Of a stretch of DNA of 42,900 nucleotides, positions 7,361-15,541 are shown in pieces (position 1 is the stretch's first letter; every line of letters begins with the position of its first letter). The translations under genes and the position numbers were made by a program. The stretch comes from Streptomyces albospinus. Lineage in GTDB: Bacteria > Actinomycetota > Actinomycetes > Streptomycetales > Streptomycetaceae. Location of the stretch: NCBI RefSeq assembly GCF_014648695.1, contig NZ_BMRP01000011.1:1-42900 (forward strand), in the 5' to 3' direction. The notes beneath the pieces were generated by a model, which had not been told where the DNA came from, made no database searches, and saw nothing but the letters and a program-made list of their open reading frames with translations.

Positions 7361-8668
7361 GTGAACCCCCTCATACCCAACGGGGCCGAACACGAGGTCG
7401 TGGTGACCGGAATCGGTCTGGTCGCCGGGCAACTGACCGACCCCGAGGCGCTGTTCGACCACATCGCGCAAGGGCGCACTCTCATCACCGAGCACCCCCG
7501 CCACAAGGAGTGGGGCGTCCCCTGTGCCGTCTCGGCGCACGTCGACCCCCAGGTCCGGCAGGCCCTGGAGGACGCGGCACCGGAAGAGGCCGGACCCCTG
7601 GGGCCGGCCGGTGTCCTCGCCTGGCACGCCGCCGCCCAGGCATGGGAGCGCAGCGGACTGCCGCGGCGGCTGGACAGTGAGCGCGGCGGCGTCTTCCTGG
7701 CCTGCAACCGCATGGTCATGGAGCCGGCCGAACTCACCGGCCTGGCCGCCCATGTGGACTACGGGGCCGGGGAGTTCGACCTGGACGGATACCTCGACGC
7801 GGACGCCGGGCCCGACCCGCGGCGCCATGCGCGGATCCAGCCGGACACCGCCACCGGCAGCCTCGCCGACTACTTCGGCGCGGCCGGCGTCCTGGAGACC
7901 CGGGCGGACGCCTGCGCCGCGGGCGGGATGGCGATCGGCAGCGCGTACCGCTACATCCGCAGCGGCGCGCTCGACGTGGCGCTCGCCGGGGGTGCCGAGA
8001 GCCTGACCACGCTCACCTCCGTCGCCGCCTTCTACGGGGTGGGCGCGCTCGCCCCGGCGGACGGCAAGGCGCCCGCGGAGATCAGCCGCCCGTTCGACAA
8101 GGACCGCTCGGGCTTCGTCATCGGGGACGGTGCGGCGTTCCTCGTCCTGGAGTCGCGGGCGCACGCCGAGGCGCGCGGGGCCCGCATCCTGGCCAGGGTC
8201 GCCGGGTACGCCGGGGTGACCGAGGCGGTGAAGATGACGTCCAGTTCGCGGGACGGCTCGGACTACGCCGAGTGCATCCGGGCCGCGCTGGCGGACGCCG
8301 GGCTCGCCCCGGAGGACATCGACCACATCAACGCGCACGCCACCTCGACCCAGGCCAACGACACCTGCGAGGCGGCGGCCCTGCACACCGTCTTCGGGGA
8401 GCGGGCCGCCGGGATCCCGGTCACCGGCAACAAGTCCGCCATGGGGCACTCGCTGGCCAACAGCGGGGCGGCGGAGGCGGTGCTGTCGGTGCTCAGCCTC
8501 CAGCGGCAGGCCGTGCTGCCGACGCTCAACTTCACCGAACCGGACGAGGTGACCGCCGGACTGGACGTCGTCACCGAGCGGCGCGACGCGCGGGTGACCG
8601 CGGTGCTGTCGAACTCCTTCGGCTTCGGCGGCCAGAACTGTTCTCTGATCCTGGCCCAGGCGGGGTGA
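7361..8668 (+). CDS. Beta-ketoacyl-ACP synthase (KAS II/type II PKS KS-alpha type), first pair
   Basis: This 435-residue protein is a complete condensing enzyme for decarboxylative Claisen condensation on ACP. The nucleophile is C185 in RADACAAGGMAIG. The two histidines are H326 in INAHATST and H363 in NKSAMGHSLANSGAAE. The C-terminal glycine-rich loop SNSFGFGGQN is intact. The start is GTG, preceded by AAAGGAAGG. The stop overlaps or touches the next KS-like gene, which lacks catalytic residues. The two are likely a heterodimer analogous to KS-alpha and chain length factor. The central region (about residues 115-165) is unusual and could shape a distinct substrate pocket. Confidence 0.93.
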   Translation: MNPLIPNGAEHEVVVTGIGLVAGQLTDPEALFDHIAQGRTLITEHPRHKEWGVPCAVSAHVDPQVRQALEDAAPEEAGPLGPAGVLAWHAAAQAWERSGLPRRLDSERGGVFLACNRMVMEPAELTGLAAHVDYGAGEFDLDGYLDADAGPDPRRHARIQPDTATGSLADYFGAAGVLETRADACAAGGMAIGSAYRYIRSGALDVALAGGAESLTTLTSVAAFYGVGALAPADGKAPAEISRPFDKDRSGFVIGDGAAFLVLESRAHAEARGARILARVAGYAGVTEAVKMTSSSRDGSDYAECIRAALADAGLAPEDIDHINAHATSTQANDTCEAAALHTVFGERAAGIPVTGNKSAMGHSLANSGAAEAVLSVLSLQRQAVLPTLNFTEPDEVTAGLDVVTERRDARVTAVLSNSFGFGGQNCSLILAQAG

Positions 8669-8676
8669 GCGCGACC

Positions 8677-9849
8677 ATGACGATTCGTGACGCGGTGCGG
8701 CTGACCGCACCGGGCTTATACACCGCGGCCGGTACGGATCCGGGCGCCCTGTGGGAGGCCCTGGTGGCCGGCAAGGACACCGGCCGCCCGGCCGAGTTCC
8801 TGGCAGGGCCCTGGCCCGAGACGGACACCGCCTTCCTGGTGGACGACCCGGACGCCGCCACGCTGGGCGTGCACCGCCGGGTGCTGCGCACCTCGGAGAA
8901 GCAGGCGCGGATGGCGCTGTACGGGGCGCGGCTCGCGCTGGCGGGGCCGGGCGAACGGGGGCCGGTGGGCGGCCCCGGCTGGGGGCTGTACCTCGGACTG
9001 CCCACGGTGGACGAGGAGTTGCTCCGGTTCGGCGCACTGGACCGGCTGCACCGGGCCGCCGGCTCGCCCGGTGAGGTGGCCGCCCTCTTCGGGCGCGAGG
9101 TCCCGCCGTTCAGCGGGCTCTCGCACCTCAACAGCACGGCCGCGGCGCACATTTCGGCGGCCTTCGGGCTCACCGGCTCGATGGCGGCGTACTCGCCGTT
9201 CTCGGACGCCGGCCTGGAAGCGCTGATCGACGGGGCGCTGTCGGTCGCCGAGGGGGAGAACGCGGCGGCGCTGGTCGGCGCGGTCAGCCCCAAGGCGCAT
9301 CCGCTGCTCTTCGCGCAGTACGAGGAGCTGGGCTGGAACGGGGCGGTCCCCGGCGAGGGCGCGGCCTTCCTGCTCGCCGAGCGGGCCGCGGACGGTGCCG
9401 CGGACGGCGGCCCGGCGGCCCGACTGGCCGGCTACGGGCGGGCGTTCGGCGCCACCGAGGACGACCGTGCGGAGGCGATTGCACAGGCCGTGCACGCGGC
9501 GCTGGAGATGGCCCGTACGGACGCCGGGGGGATCGGCTGGGTGCTGCCGGACGCCGTGTGGTCGGCGGCCGGTGCGCGGGCGCAGCGCGCCGCGCTCGAC
9601 CGGGTCTTCGGGGCGCTCGCGCACCGGCCCGCGGAGTGCACCAGCGAGCGGGCCACCGGTGTGCTCGGCCCCGCCCATCCGCTGGCCCATGTGCTGCTGG
9701 CGCTGCACGGGCTGGCCGGCGGGCGGCGGCTGGCGGACGGCGGTGACGGGGTGCGCGAGGAGGCGCTGCCGGCGCCCAGGGCGCTGGTGCTGGCCTGCGG
9801 CGTGCGCGGCCAGGTGTGCGCCGTCGTACTGGAAGGAGTCGGGAAATGA
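8677..9849 (+). CDS. KS-like partner protein (chain-length-factor analogue), first pair, with TTA codon
   Basis: The 390-residue protein keeps a thiolase-fold outline, for example LNSTAAAHISAAFGLTGS, but has lost the condensing site. The position of the catalytic cysteine reads SPFSDAGLEAL, with S176 in its place, and neither the NAHGT nor the GHxxGAAG histidine motif is recognisable. It is probably the non-catalytic half of a KS heterodimer that sets chain length. Codon 14 is TTA (8716-8718), the rare leucine codon read by the bldA tRNA in Streptomyces. The ATG at 8677 has GGTGAG upstream; a GTG at 8665 overlapping the previous stop is possible. It overlaps the next gene by ATGA. Confidence 0.8.
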   Translation: MTIRDAVRLTAPGLYTAAGTDPGALWEALVAGKDTGRPAEFLAGPWPETDTAFLVDDPDAATLGVHRRVLRTSEKQARMALYGARLALAGPGERGPVGGPGWGLYLGLPTVDEELLRFGALDRLHRAAGSPGEVAALFGREVPPFSGLSHLNSTAAAHISAAFGLTGSMAAYSPFSDAGLEALIDGALSVAEGENAAALVGAVSPKAHPLLFAQYEELGWNGAVPGEGAAFLLAERAADGAADGGPAARLAGYGRAFGATEDDRAEAIAQAVHAALEMARTDAGGIGWVLPDAVWSAAGARAQRAALDRVFGALAHRPAECTSERATGVLGPAHPLAHVLLALHGLAGGRRLADGGDGVREEALPAPRALVLACGVRGQVCAVVLEGVGK

Positions 9850-11120
9850 GCCGCCGCGTCGTGGTGACCGGGCTGGGCGCCGTCTGCGGACTGGGGCTCG
9901 ACTGGCAGACCATGTGGGAGGGCCTGACCGAGGGCCGTTCGGCGATCCGCCGGTGGCAGCTGCCCGGCGTCGAGGACTTCCCGGTGCGCTATGCGGCGCC
10001 GGTCGACGACGAGGCGTTCGCCGAGCGGTACGGCGCCGGCGAGGGGCCGGCCCCCATGGAGCGGCGGGCCCGCTTCGGGCTGGCCGCCGCCGGGCAGGCG
10101 CTGGCGGACGCCGGGATCGAGGAGCCGGGGGCGCTCGGCCGGATCGGTACGGCCGTCGGCTCGGGCGTACCGGAGCGGGACCCGTACGAGCTGCTGCACG
10201 CGGTCGGCGAGGACGGGCGGCCCAGCTGGCAGACGCTCTACGCGCGGCGAGCCCAACTGGACCGGGCCAGCGGCCTGTTCTGCACCAATGACGCGCTGGC
10301 CGCCGCCATCGCCGCGCGGCACCGGCTGCGCGGGCCCGCGCTGAACTTCTCGACCGCCTGCGCCGGGGCCACCCACGCCATCGGCCACGGCTTCCGGATG
10401 ATCCGGCGCGGCGAGGTGGAGGCGATGCTGGTGGGCGGCGCGGACTCGGTGCTGAACCTGCCCACGATGACCGGGCTCCATCTGCTCGGTGCGCCCTCCA
10501 TCTCCGAGCTCTTCGGGGACCGGCTGTGCCGGGCCTTCGACCGGGACCGCAGCGGGCTGGTCGCCGCGGAGGGCGCGGCCATGCTGGTGCTGGAGAGCGA
10601 GGAGAGCGCCCGGCGGCGCGGTGCGGCGGTCTACGCCGAAGTGGCCGGGTTCGGCAGCTCGCTGGACGCGTACCAGGTCACCGCCCCGCATCCCGAGGGG
10701 CACGGCGCCGCACTCGCCATGAGCCGGGCGCTGGCGGACGGGGAGGTGGCGCCGGGCGAGGTGGACTCCGTCAACGCGCACGGCACCTCCACACCGCTCA
10801 ACGACCCGATCGAGACCCGGGCGATCAAGGACGTCTTCGCGGCGGACGAGCACTACCGGAGGCTGGCGGTCACCGCCAACAAGACCATGCTCGGCCATCT
10901 GATCGCCGCCGCCGGGGCGCCCGAACTGATCGCCACCGTGCTGTCCGTACGAGACGGCATCGTGCCCCCGACGCTGAATCTGGAGAACCCGGATCCGGCC
11001 TGCGACCTGGACTACGTGCCGGACAAGGCGCGGCACCAGGAGGTGTCGGTGGCAGTCAGCAATTCCTTCGGCTTCGGCGGACTCAACGCCAGTCTGGTGG
11101 TGCGTGGTTATGAGCACTGA
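9846..11120 (+). CDS. Beta-ketoacyl-ACP synthase (KAS II type), second pair
   Basis: The 424-residue enzyme has every residue expected of an active FabF-type KS: C172 in FSTACAGATHAIG, H312 in VNAHGTSTPLND, H351 in NKTMLGHLIAAAGA, and the C-terminal SNSFGFGGLNAS loop. It is closer to the KAS II consensus than the first KS. Its start overlaps the previous KS-like gene by 4 bp, and its end overlaps the next KS-like gene by 11 bp, so the four condensing-enzyme genes are translationally coupled. The two KSs could act at different chain lengths or build different parts of the product. Confidence 0.96.
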   Translation: MSRRVVVTGLGAVCGLGLDWQTMWEGLTEGRSAIRRWQLPGVEDFPVRYAAPVDDEAFAERYGAGEGPAPMERRARFGLAAAGQALADAGIEEPGALGRIGTAVGSGVPERDPYELLHAVGEDGRPSWQTLYARRAQLDRASGLFCTNDALAAAIAARHRLRGPALNFSTACAGATHAIGHGFRMIRRGEVEAMLVGGADSVLNLPTMTGLHLLGAPSISELFGDRLCRAFDRDRSGLVAAEGAAMLVLESEESARRRGAAVYAEVAGFGSSLDAYQVTAPHPEGHGAALAMSRALADGEVAPGEVDSVNAHGTSTPLNDPIETRAIKDVFAADEHYRRLAVTANKTMLGHLIAAAGAPELIATVLSVRDGIVPPTLNLENPDPACDLDYVPDKARHQEVSVAVSNSFGFGGLNASLVVRGYEH

Positions 11121-12504
11121 CATCGATCCGAGCGCGGACATCACTTCCAGCGCTGACATTGCCGACAGCGCCGACAGCGCCGACAGCGGCGACGCGCACC
11201 GTTCGTCCGGCCCCGGCGACGCGATCGTCGTCACCGGTATCGGCGCGGTGCTGCCCACCGGGCGCGGCACCGAGGCCCTGTGGACGGCCTGGCGCGAGGC
11301 GCGGCCCGCGCTCGCGCCCTACCGGGACCCGTACGTACGGACCCGGAAGATCACCCACTTCGGGCACGTCCCGGACGCGCTCCAGCAGGCGAGCCGGGAC
11401 GGTGTGCCCCACAAGCTGCGGAAGTTCGGCACCTCGTTCACCTTCAACGCGGTGCTCGCCGCCCAGGACGCCATGGCGCACGCGGGGGAGAGCTGGCAGG
11501 CGATCCCCGAGGACCGGCGCGGGCTGTACGTCGCCCAGGACGACTCCACGGAGCTGAGCGTGGCGGCCTTCCACAAGGCCCTCGACCAGGCCCGGACGGA
11601 CACCTCGGGGCAGGTGGGCGCGGACCTCCAGCGGGTGGTGGCGGAGGCGTTCGGCAACGCGGCGACCTTCAACCCGTTCACCGTCATCCGGGCGCTGAAC
11701 AACAACACCCTGGCGCTGATCAGCATCGCCCAGCGGTTCCGCGGTGACTGCGCGGCGTTCGTCCAGGACGCGGGCGCGGCGCTGAGCGCCCTCCAGCGGG
11801 CCGCGTTCAGCCTGCGCCGGGGCGACTGCGACACCGCCATGGTGGTCGGCGCGGGCAGCTACAACGAGCCGCTGAAGCTGGCCGCGCAGTACCGCGCGGG
11901 GCATCTGAGCGCGGGCGGGCGGGGCGGTGACTCGCTGCGCAGCTTCGACGCCGGGCGGGACGGCACGGTGCTCGGCGAGGGCGCGGTGGCGCTCGTACTG
12001 GAGCGGGCCGGGGACGCCGCGGCGCGCGGTGCCGTCCCGCTGGTGGAGGTGCTGGGCGCGACGCTGCGGCCCGCCGCGGACAGCGGGGTCGGCCCGGCCG
12101 GGCCGGCGGAGAGCGCCCGCGGCCTGATGGCCGCGCACGGGGTGGCGCCGGAGTCGCTGGGCGCCGTGCTGGCCGACGGCAAGGGCACCGTCCACCACGA
12201 CGCCGCCGAGGCCGAGCTGCTGCGGGCGCTGCTGAAGGACAGCGGCGTCCCGGTCAGCTCCGTACGGCCGATCCTCGGCACGCTGGGGGCCGCCGGCCCG
12301 CTGGCCGAACTGGCGCTGGCGCCCAGCCTGTTCGCGGCCGGCGAGCTGCCGCCCATCGCGCATCTGGAGTCGCCGCCGGACGACGGCACCGACTTCGTCA
12401 CCGGTACGGCCAGGAAGCGGCGGATCGACTCCGTCCTCACCCTGCACAGCACCTTCAACGGGTTCGCGGGAGCTCTGCTCGCCCGACGGCCGCATCTCTC
12501 CTGA
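11110..12504 (+). CDS. KS-like partner protein (chain-length-factor analogue), second pair
   Basis: This 464-residue protein has a recognisable N-terminal KS strand (AIVVTGIGAVLPTGRGTEAL) but a dead active site. The cysteine position is D220 in FVQDAGAALSAL, the first histidine motif reads LADGKGTVHHDAAE, and the second reads LGTLGAAGPLAE without histidine. The neighbouring glutamine resembles the Gln seen in aromatic chain length factors, though offset by one. It should pair with the KS at 9846-11120. About 35 residues before the fold are low-complexity (ADIADSADSADSGDA), encoded partly by three copies of GCCGACAGC at 11161-11187. The ATG at 11110 is used; a GTG at 11104 is also possible. 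Confidence 0.82.
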   Translation: MSTDIDPSADITSSADIADSADSADSGDAHRSSGPGDAIVVTGIGAVLPTGRGTEALWTAWREARPALAPYRDPYVRTRKITHFGHVPDALQQASRDGVPHKLRKFGTSFTFNAVLAAQDAMAHAGESWQAIPEDRRGLYVAQDDSTELSVAAFHKALDQARTDTSGQVGADLQRVVAEAFGNAATFNPFTVIRALNNNTLALISIAQRFRGDCAAFVQDAGAALSALQRAAFSLRRGDCDTAMVVGAGSYNEPLKLAAQYRAGHLSAGGRGGDSLRSFDAGRDGTVLGEGAVALVLERAGDAAARGAVPLVEVLGATLRPAADSGVGPAGPAESARGLMAAHGVAPESLGAVLADGKGTVHHDAAEAELLRALLKDSGVPVSSVRPILGTLGAAGPLAELALAPSLFAAGELPPIAHLESPPDDGTDFVTGTARKRRIDSVLTLHSTFNGFAGALLARRPHLS

Positions 12505-12518
12505 GGGGACCACCAGTC

Positions 12519-15440
12519 ATGTCAGCCATGTCAGTGATGACGGCAATGTCAGCTGATTCGCCGTTCACCGAATTCGTGCAGCCCCAAATGGGCCGGGTAC
12601 TCACCGCTCTGGGGCTCGACGTCGAGTACGAGCGGGCCGAGGGCAACACCCTCCACCACCGCGACGACCAGGGCGAGCCGGTGCCCGTCCTGGACCTGAT
12701 GGGCGGCTACGGCTCGCTGATCTTCGGGCACAACCACCCGGAGATCGTGGCGCACGCCAAGGAGCTGCTGGACCAGAACCGGGCGGTGCACGCGCAGTTC
12801 TCGCTGCGCGGCGAGGCCGGCCGGCTCGGCGCCGCGCTCAGCGACGCGGTGCGCCGCGAGACCTCCGTCAAGGAGCCGTACCTGGCGACCTTCGGCAACA
12901 GCGGCGCGGAGGCGGTCGAGGCGGCCGTCAAGCACGCCGAGCTGGTCCGGGTGCGCCGGGCGGCGGCGCTGGCCGACGAGACCGCGGCGCACGCCGAGGC
13001 GGCCCGGGAGGCGGTCCGGCGCGGCGCGGCCGTGGTGGACCCGGACGCCTTCCAACTGCCCGCCGTCCAGGGGCACGCGGCGCCGGCCGACGGGATCGAG
13101 GGGCTGCTGTCGGCGGTCGGTGCGCACAACGCGGCGGCGCTGGCCACCCGGCCGCTGTTCCTGGCCCTGGAGCGGTCCTTCCACGGCAAGCTCGTCGGCA
13201 GCGTCCAGCTGACCTACAACTCCGGCTTCCGCGCGCCGTTCCAGAACCTCGGGACGCGGGTCCGCTTCGTCCCGATGGACCGGCTGGAGCTGCTGGACCG
13301 GATCGCCGAGGACGAGCGGGTGGTGCTGCTCGACACCGAGGTCGCCGACGGCCAAGTGCGGGTAGTGGAGCGGGACTTCCCGGTCATCACCGCGTTCCTC
13401 GTCGAGCCGGTGCAGGGCGAGGGCGGCATCCACGCGCTGACCACCGAAGCGGGCCGGGCCATCCGGCTGTTCTGCAACAGGGTCGGCACCGCGCTGATCA
13501 TCGACGAGGTGCAGAGCGGCATGGGCCGCTGCGGCGCCTTCCTGGCCAGCTCGCTGATCGGGCTGCGCGGCGACTACTACACGCTGTCCAAGTCGCTGGG
13601 CGGCGGCCTCGCCAAGATCTCCGCGATGCTGGTCCGCCGGTCGCTCTACCAGGGTGAGTTCGACCTGATCCACAGCTCGACGTTCGCCATGGACGACTTC
13701 TCCTCGTCCGTCGCCCGCAAGGTCGTCGAGATGCTGGAGGCCGACGACGGCGCGGTGTACCGGCAGGTCACCGAGCGCGGTGAGCGGCTGGCCGGGATGC
13801 TGGCCGACCTCAGGTCGGCGTACCCGGACATCATCGAGGACATCCGCGGCAAGGGCCTGTTCCTCGGCGTCCAGCTCCGCGACCAGGGCACGGCCCGCTC
13901 GATGGTGCTGCGCGGCAGCGCGTACACCGGGTCGCTGGGCTATCTGCTCTCCGGCTACCTGCTGCGCCAGGAGCGCATCCGGATCGCACCGACCGGCAGC
14001 GCCGGCAACGTGCTGCGCATCCAGCCGTCCGCGTACATCACGGACGTGGAGATCGAGAAGCTGCGCGGCGCGCTGGACCGGCTCTGCCGCATCCTGCGCT
14101 ACGAGGACACCCTCCACCTGGTCCACCCGGCCAGCGACCGGACGATCCCCAAGCCGCGCGCGGAGATCCGCGACTTCCGGGGCGCCGTCGAGGGCTACGA
14201 GCAGGGCGAGGTGCGCCCGGTGACCGGCCCGGTCCGCAAGGTGGCGTTCGTCAACCACCTGATCACCCCGGCCCATCTGCGGCAGGTGGACCCGGCGCTG
14301 GCCGATCTGAGCGATGCCGCGCTGCGCTCCTTCGTACTGGGCATGGACCCGGTGAAGAAGGCCGCGCCCTACCCGGGCGTGCGGATCGTCTCGCCGCTCG
14401 GCAGTGCGGTGGAGTTCGCGCTCTACCCGCTGATGGTCGGGTCCGAGCAGATGGGCCGCTATCTCGCCTCCGGGGACGTCACCGGGATCCGGGCGGACAT
14501 CGAGGAGCGGGTGCAGGCGGCCCGGGACGACGGCTGCGAGGTCGCCGGGCTCGGCATGTACACCTCGATCGTCACCCACAACTGCACCTCGCTGAACGTC
14601 CCGGGCATCGCGCTGACCTCCGGGAACGCGCTGACCGTCGCGATGGGCGTACAGGCCATGGAGCGCGGCGCACAGGACCGCGGTTTCCCGGTCGCCGACT
14701 CGACGCTGGCGGTGGTCGGCGCGGCCGGCAACATCGCCTCCGTCTACAGCCAGCTGTTCGCCGAGAAGCTGACCCGGATCGTGCTGGTCGGCAGCCGCCG
14801 GGACGGTTCGGTGCGGCGGCTGCGGAACACCGTGCACGGCATCTACCAGGAGTGCTGGGCGCGGATCGCGGCCGGCGGCGAGCTGACCGGCATCCCGGCC
14901 CGGCTGGCCGAGGAGCCGCTGATCACCAAGTGGCTGGCCGAGGACCCGTCCGCGGACGACGCCGGGCGCGGTCAGGCCATCGCCGCGTACCTGGAGGAGC
15001 GGTACGGCGACGACCCGTTCCTGACCGTCACCCAGGACAGCGACGCGCTCCGCGAGGCCCAGTTGGTGCTGTGTGCCTCCAACAGCCCCGAGCCGTTCCT
15101 GACCGGCGAGCACTTCGCCCGGGACGCGGTGGTGTGCGACATCGCGGTGCCCAACAACGCGGTGCCGGACCTGACCGCGCAGCGGCCCGACCTGGCGTAC
15201 ATGCTCGGCGGCATCGTCGCCACGCCCAACGGCGAGAGCCTGCACCCCTCGGCGCGCGCCTTCCTGGAGGCGGGCCAGCTCTTCGCCTGCATGGCCGAGA
15301 CCGCGCTGATGGGCCTGGCCGGCCTCGACCGGCACTACTCCTACGGGAACATCAGCCGCCGACAGGTCACCGAGATCGCCGCACTGGCCGACGCGCACGG
15401 GCTGCGGCTGGCCGACTACAAGAGCGCGCACTCGGTGTGA
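12519..15440 (+). CDS. Class III aminotransferase fused to acyl-ACP reductase (AAR-like) domain
   Basis: At 973 residues this is the largest protein of the cluster. Residues about 20-530 are a class III (ornithine/GABA-type) PLP aminotransferase: GNSGAEAVEAAVKHAE binds PLP phosphate, LIIDEVQSGMGRCG holds D329, and K358 in TLSKSLGGGLAK is the Schiff-base lysine. An alanine-rich insert at about 145-205 is unusual. Residues about 570-960 resemble cyanobacterial acyl-ACP reductase: CEVAGLGMYTSIVTHN, LTSGNALTVAMGVQAMERGA and the NADPH fold TLAVVGAAGNIASVYSQLFA. C873 in VVCDIAVPNNAV lies near the region of the AAR catalytic cysteine; alignment is needed. The expected reaction is acyl-ACP to aldehyde, then transamination to a primary amine. 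GAGGGG overlaps the previous stop codon. Confidence 0.85.
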   Translation: MSAMSVMTAMSADSPFTEFVQPQMGRVLTALGLDVEYERAEGNTLHHRDDQGEPVPVLDLMGGYGSLIFGHNHPEIVAHAKELLDQNRAVHAQFSLRGEAGRLGAALSDAVRRETSVKEPYLATFGNSGAEAVEAAVKHAELVRVRRAAALADETAAHAEAAREAVRRGAAVVDPDAFQLPAVQGHAAPADGIEGLLSAVGAHNAAALATRPLFLALERSFHGKLVGSVQLTYNSGFRAPFQNLGTRVRFVPMDRLELLDRIAEDERVVLLDTEVADGQVRVVERDFPVITAFLVEPVQGEGGIHALTTEAGRAIRLFCNRVGTALIIDEVQSGMGRCGAFLASSLIGLRGDYYTLSKSLGGGLAKISAMLVRRSLYQGEFDLIHSSTFAMDDFSSSVARKVVEMLEADDGAVYRQVTERGERLAGMLADLRSAYPDIIEDIRGKGLFLGVQLRDQGTARSMVLRGSAYTGSLGYLLSGYLLRQERIRIAPTGSAGNVLRIQPSAYITDVEIEKLRGALDRLCRILRYEDTLHLVHPASDRTIPKPRAEIRDFRGAVEGYEQGEVRPVTGPVRKVAFVNHLITPAHLRQVDPALADLSDAALRSFVLGMDPVKKAAPYPGVRIVSPLGSAVEFALYPLMVGSEQMGRYLASGDVTGIRADIEERVQAARDDGCEVAGLGMYTSIVTHNCTSLNVPGIALTSGNALTVAMGVQAMERGAQDRGFPVADSTLAVVGAAGNIASVYSQLFAEKLTRIVLVGSRRDGSVRRLRNTVHGIYQECWARIAAGGELTGIPARLAEEPLITKWLAEDPSADDAGRGQAIAAYLEERYGDDPFLTVTQDSDALREAQLVLCASNSPEPFLTGEHFARDAVVCDIAVPNNAVPDLTAQRPDLAYMLGGIVATPNGESLHPSARAFLEAGQLFACMAETALMGLAGLDRHYSYGNISRRQVTEIAALADAHGLRLADYKSAHSV

Positions 15441-15443
15441 GCC

Positions 15444-15494
15444 CCGGGCGCCGCGCGCATCCCGTCGCCCGCAACCACCGCGCGCGGCGCCCGG
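15444..15494 (+). terminator. 15-bp GC hairpin inside the assembly-line operon
   Basis: Perfect 15-bp arms (15444-15458 and 15480-15494) enclose a 21-base loop in the 101-bp gap between the fusion gene and the first short-chain reductase. No T tract follows, so it may be a partial terminator or an mRNA-stabilising structure that lowers or separates expression of the reductase/thioesterase genes. Confidence 0.6.
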
Positions 15495-15541
15495 TCCCCA
15501 CGTCCCTTGACACCGGCAAGAGTTGGAGAGGATCCAGCCAC

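Noticed and set aside
7361..12504. Aromatic (minimal) type II PKS
   Set aside because: KS and CLF-like genes are present, but no aromatase or cyclase occurs, and ketoreductases and a reductive release enzyme point to a reduced chain.
12549..15431. 960-codon open frame antisense to the aminotransferase-reductase fusion
   Set aside because: Composition is typical of antisense shadow in Streptomyces, and the plus-strand frame has complete PLP and NADPH motifs.
15507..15535. TTGACA as the -35 of an internal promoter before the FabG-like gene
   Set aside because: No acceptable -10 follows at 16-19 bp (the sequence there is GGATCC-like), so it was not called.
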